From assembly GCF_900101885.1 (NCBI RefSeq), contig NZ_FNAN01000021.1:62001-126000 (forward strand): DNA of 64,000 nt, written 5' to 3'. Both the position numbers and the translations under genes were made by a program. The notes beneath the pieces were generated by a model, which worked only from the letters and a program-made list of their open reading frames with translations, had not been told where the DNA came from and did no database searches. Shown piece after piece: positions 61,098 through 64,000 of this stretch. Each line of letters opens with the position of its first letter. The stretch's first letter is position 1. The DNA comes from Dyadobacter soli (GTDB lineage Bacteria; Bacteroidota; Bacteroidia; Cytophagales; Spirosomataceae).

Positions 61098-62847
61098 CCC
61101 GATTCCCTTTCAACAACATCCCCATCGCGTCGTCGAGCGATCCGGCGCGGTTTACTTCGCCGGAGTTGACGAAGAAGATTTCGTCGGCGTTTTCGATGGT
61201 GTTGAGGCGGTGGGCGATGATTACTTGCGTGGTGGATTCCGGGAGTTGTTTCAGGATGTCGCCGAGGAGTTTTTCGGTGACGGTGTCGATGTTGGCGGTG
61301 GCTTCGTCGAGGATGAGAAGCTCCGGGCTGCGGAGGACGGCGCGCATGAATGCGATGAGCTGCTTCTGACCCAGGCTGGTGCTGTCGGCGGTAGCGGAAA
61401 CTTTCGTTTCGAGGCCGTCTTCAAACAATGCAAGGATTTCGCCCAGGTTGGCGCTGCGGATCACCTGTTCCAGTTTGTCGTTGGAATACTCCTTCAACTG
61501 ATCGTTCCCGTAAAGGATATTCTCTCGAATGGTGCCCGAAAAGAGGAACGGCTCCTGCAAGATGAAGCCGATTTTCTGGCTGCGTTCTTCCGGCGTGTAC
61601 GTGCGGATGTCGCGGCCGTCGAGCAGGACGGTGCCCTCGCGCGGGTCGTACAGGCGGGCGATGAGCGAGGCTGTGGTGGTTTTGCCGCCGCCGGTCGGGC
61701 CGATCAATGCGTAGGTTTTGCCGCGTTCGAGTTTGAAATTGACCTGGTGGAGAATTTCACGGCTGTCGTAGCCGAAACGCACGTCGCGGAATTCTAGTAG
61801 TGCGGCATCGGCTTCCCGGGTGGTTTCGGGCATTGGTACAAGGTTGGTTTCCAAAGCGAGAATTTGCGAAATGCGGTCCCATCCAGCCATCGCTACCTGA
61901 AAGCTGGCCCATAATGCTGCCAGCTGCCGCAAAGGGTTGTAAAAATTGACGGCATATGCGAGATAACTCACCAGCAACCCGACACTGAACTCGCCAATGC
62001 TGATCAAATGGATACCGTACGTGAGTACCACCAGCTGCGCGATGTTGGAAAAGAAAGAATAGGTAGGCAGGAAAATGTTGTTTGCCAGCCCCGCGCGGAT
62101 GGCCGTGCGGTAATTTTCCAGGTTAGCCAATTGAAAACGCTGCCGGAAATAGTCGCGGCGGTTGAATGCGATCACGACTTTAAAATTGTTCAGACTTTCC
62201 TGTATCTCGGCACTCAGCGCACCTGTACTTTTCAGGTTTTTGGCGTTCGCAGACTTTACCCAGGGCGAAAGCAGGATTGTAAAAATCAGGATCAGCACGC
62301 CCGGTGCCAGTGCGGCAGAGCCCAGTTTTAGGTTAATCACCAATAAAAAAATACCCGCCCCCAACATCGTAAAAATACTCCCCACAAACTGCATGAGCGA
62401 CTGCGAGAAAAACTGGTTCAGCTTGTCGGTATCATTATTAACCCTCGAAATAAGGTCGCCGGCCCTATTCTGGTTGAAAAACGCGACGGGAAGCTGCTGC
62501 AACTTATTGAAAATGGCATTCCGGAGCGTAAACAGCAGCCGCTGCCCTACCCCGCCCATCAGTTTGGTCTGGGTATAGGCCGTAGCGAGGCCGAGCAGGT
62601 ACATCGCCAGCAAAATCCCTCCGAAAACGAGCAGTCCATGGAATTGCTTCGTAACCACATATTTATCTATCGCATGGCCGATCAGGTACGGGCCGCCCAG
62701 GTTGACAGCCGTATTCAGCGTGATCGCCCCCAGCGCCAGCGCCAGATTGCCCCGTTCGTGTGCGATCAGTTTCAGCAACTTACCGAGCGCCTTCAACGTG
62801 GAGGTTTTCTGCTGCTCCTCCGAAATTTTGTTAAGATCGTAGTTCAT
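61090..62847 (-). CDS. ABC exporter half-transporter with consensus Walker B (subunit B)
   Basis: A 585-residue ABC exporter subunit, start ATG 62847. A transmembrane domain of six segments (about 35-320) is followed by a nucleotide-binding domain: Walker A IGPTGGGKTTTASL, signature degenerate as TSLGQKQLIAFMRA (not LSGGQ), Walker B LLILDEATANID with the catalytic Glu, H-loop IIAHRLNT. Its start overlaps the stop of the upstream subunit gene by 17 bases, so the two form one heterodimer. The substrate is unknown. It lies next to the synthase cluster but on the other strand, so a role in product export is only a possibility. Confidence 0.9.
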   Translation of the reverse strand: MNYDLNKISEEQQKTSTLKALGKLLKLIAHERGNLALALGAITLNTAVNLGGPYLIGHAIDKYVVTKQFHGLLVFGGILLAMYLLGLATAYTQTKLMGGVGQRLLFTLRNAIFNKLQQLPVAFFNQNRAGDLISRVNNDTDKLNQFFSQSLMQFVGSIFTMLGAGIFLLVINLKLGSAALAPGVLILIFTILLSPWVKSANAKNLKSTGALSAEIQESLNNFKVVIAFNRRDYFRQRFQLANLENYRTAIRAGLANNIFLPTYSFFSNIAQLVVLTYGIHLISIGEFSVGLLVSYLAYAVNFYNPLRQLAALWASFQVAMAGWDRISQILALETNLVPMPETTREADAALLEFRDVRFGYDSREILHQVNFKLERGKTYALIGPTGGGKTTTASLIARLYDPREGTVLLDGRDIRTYTPEERSQKIGFILQEPFLFSGTIRENILYGNDQLKEYSNDKLEQVIRSANLGEILALFEDGLETKVSATADSTSLGQKQLIAFMRAVLRSPELLILDEATANIDTVTEKLLGDILKQLPESTTQVIIAHRLNTIENADEIFFVNSGEVNRAGSLDDAMGMLLKGNRAS

Positions 62848-64000
62848 AGTTGCTGGTGCTTTGTTGCGAATTGAAAATCTGCACATACTCGGGACTTGTC
62901 AGCATGAGCTCGTCGTGCGTACCGCAGCCGATCAGCTCGCCCTCCATAAGCACCACGATCTGGTCGTAATGCTCGATGGCCGCTATTTTCTGTGTCACAG
63001 AAATCAAGGTAATGCCCGGATAATTGCCCTCTAAGTTCGCCAGGATCTTCTTTTCGGTCGTATTGTCCACGCGCGCAGTGAAATCATCCAGCAGCAGTAT
63101 TTTCGGGTTCATCGCCAATGCCCTCGCCAGCATAATGCGCTGCTTCTGACCGCCGGAAAGGCTCGCTCCGCGCTCGGAAACGACGGTATTGAGGCCGTCG
63201 GGCAATGTTTCGATGAATGCGGCCAACTCCGCGGTATCGATGGCTTTCTGCAAGGATTCATTGGTCACCGTTGTGCTGAATGCGATGTTTTCGCGGATAC
63301 TCATATTGAAAATGATGCTATCCTGGAAAACGAAACCTACCTGCCGGTGAAACGACTCGCTGTCGTAGTGATCGATCGGGTGGCCGTCGAATGTAATGCG
63401 GCCCTCCTGCGGCTGGATGAGGCCGGTCAACAGGTAAAGCAACTGCGTTTTCCCGGCCGCCGTCGGACCGATCACGGCAATGCGCGAGCCTGCGTTTACG
63501 GATAGGCTTACGTCTTTCAATGCCGGTTTTTCACCATAGCGGACCGTTACCTGTTCCAGTTCGATGTTCCCGCGCAACGATTCCTTCGATACGCCTCCTT
63601 CCACCGGATCGGCGATATTCAGAACGGCCGAAATCCTTTGGTAGGAAGCCGTGGCCTGCGCGATGACGTTGCTCATGAAACCGATGACCAGGATCGGAAA
63701 AATGAGAATACCGAGGTAACTGTTGAATGCCGCGAAGCTGCCGAGTGTCATATCGCCCTCGATCACAAAATGCCCGCCGAGTACGAGAATCGTGAGCATG
63801 GAAAGGTTTGCGGTAAACTGGACAACCGGGATAAGTCCCGCGAAAAGGCTCAGAATGGCCAGCCCAAAGCCTTTCGCTTTGGTATTGGCTTCGAGGAATT
63901 TGGCGTATTCCAATTGTTGGGAATTGACTACCCGTATCAATGCGGAGCCGAGAATGCTTTCGTTGATGATCTTGTTGAGCCAGTCGATTACCTCGCGGCT
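62831..64000 (-). CDS. ABC exporter half-transporter with degenerate ATP site (subunit A), N-terminus cut by window edge
   Basis: 389 residues visible, open to base 64000. It covers the end of the transmembrane domain (ILGSALIRVVN, GLAILSLFAGLIPVVQFTANL, LGILIFPILVIGFMSNVIAQA) and a full nucleotide-binding domain: Walker A IGPTAAGKTQLLYL, canonical signature LSGGQKQRIMLARAL, Walker B ILLLDDFTARVD with Asp in place of the catalytic Glu, and H-loop ISVTQKIA with Gln in place of His. This pattern marks one non-hydrolytic site in a heterodimeric ABC exporter. The partner is the next gene on this strand. Confidence 0.9.
   Translation of the reverse strand, partial: SREVIDWLNKIINESILGSALIRVVNSQQLEYAKFLEANTKAKGFGLAILSLFAGLIPVVQFTANLSMLTILVLGGHFVIEGDMTLGSFAAFNSYLGILIFPILVIGFMSNVIAQATASYQRISAVLNIADPVEGGVSKESLRGNIELEQVTVRYGEKPALKDVSLSVNAGSRIAVIGPTAAGKTQLLYLLTGLIQPQEGRITFDGHPIDHYDSESFHRQVGFVFQDSIIFNMSIRENIAFSTTVTNESLQKAIDTAELAAFIETLPDGLNTVVSERGASLSGGQKQRIMLARALAMNPKILLLDDFTARVDNTTEKKILANLEGNYPGITLISVTQKIAAIEHYDQIVVLMEGELIGCGTHDELMLTSPEYVQIFNSQQSTSNYELRS

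Overview
The window reads as chromosomal DNA of a soil or plant-associated Bacteroidota. Gene content and style suggest a Dyadobacter-like member of the Cytophagales (inference, not proven). The reasons are two complete SusC/SusD pairs inside polysaccharide-utilisation loci, lipobox and Sec signals on nearly every carbohydrate enzyme, start codons without clear Shine-Dalgarno sites, and several promoters of the Bacteroidota type (TTG, about 20 bases, TAnnTTTG).

Left part (1-34300): carbohydrate use. PUL 1 (minus strand, 8994 down past position 1) holds SusC, SusD, a GH140 apiosidase-like enzyme, a BNR/sialidase-fold protein and a truncated GH127 beta-L-arabinofuranosidase. Divergent from it lie a RuBisCO-like protein and a DUF1537 sugar-acid kinase, translationally coupled, which match the known D-apionate route (OiaX/OiaK type). 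Apiose release and apionate breakdown therefore sit side by side. Next come an orphan MNT nucleotidyltransferase with what looks like a HEPN remnant, a BASS transporter coupled to an Asp/Glu-racemase-superfamily enzyme, and an FGGY kinase coupled to a second DUF4038-like glycosidase. PUL 2 (34288 down to 18425, eight genes) looks pectin-directed: SusC, SusD, a PL1 pectate lyase, a beta-helix/DUF6298 protein, an (alpha/alpha)6 lipoprotein, a sialidase-fold protein, a periplasmic sugar isomerase-like protein and a DUF5703/GH95-like enzyme.

Middle part (34750-40740): ordinary genes. These are a DUF7678-like protein, an ankyrin membrane protein, a GAF histidine kinase, exonuclease III, small membrane or secreted proteins and a PD40 propeller lipoprotein, closed by a strong terminator.

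Right part (40995-60212): the most unusual region, a tightly packed nine-gene plus-strand cluster. A 2368-residue synthase (two nitronate-monooxygenase-type barrels, KS, AT, two near-identical ACPs, KR) is followed by a 1464-residue synthase (KS, AT, DH, built-in phosphopantetheinyl transferase), a free ACP, an alpha/beta hydrolase, two GT1-type glycosyltransferases and three tandem condensation-like acyltransferases. Most junctions overlap or nearly touch. The one large gap (53628-53959) carries two REP-like palindromes and about ten degenerate 22-bp tandem repeats. I infer a PUFA-synthase-like machine that makes an acyl or polyketide chain, which is then glycosylated and multiply acylated to give a glycolipid. 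The set is PKS-complete, including ER, DH, KR and PPTase. I do not recognise it as a characterised system.

Right edge (60222-64000): a 55-residue ORF coupled to a GNAT acetyltransferase (possible toxin-antitoxin pair), then convergent genes for a heterodimeric ABC exporter with one degenerate ATP site. The second half of the exporter runs off the window.
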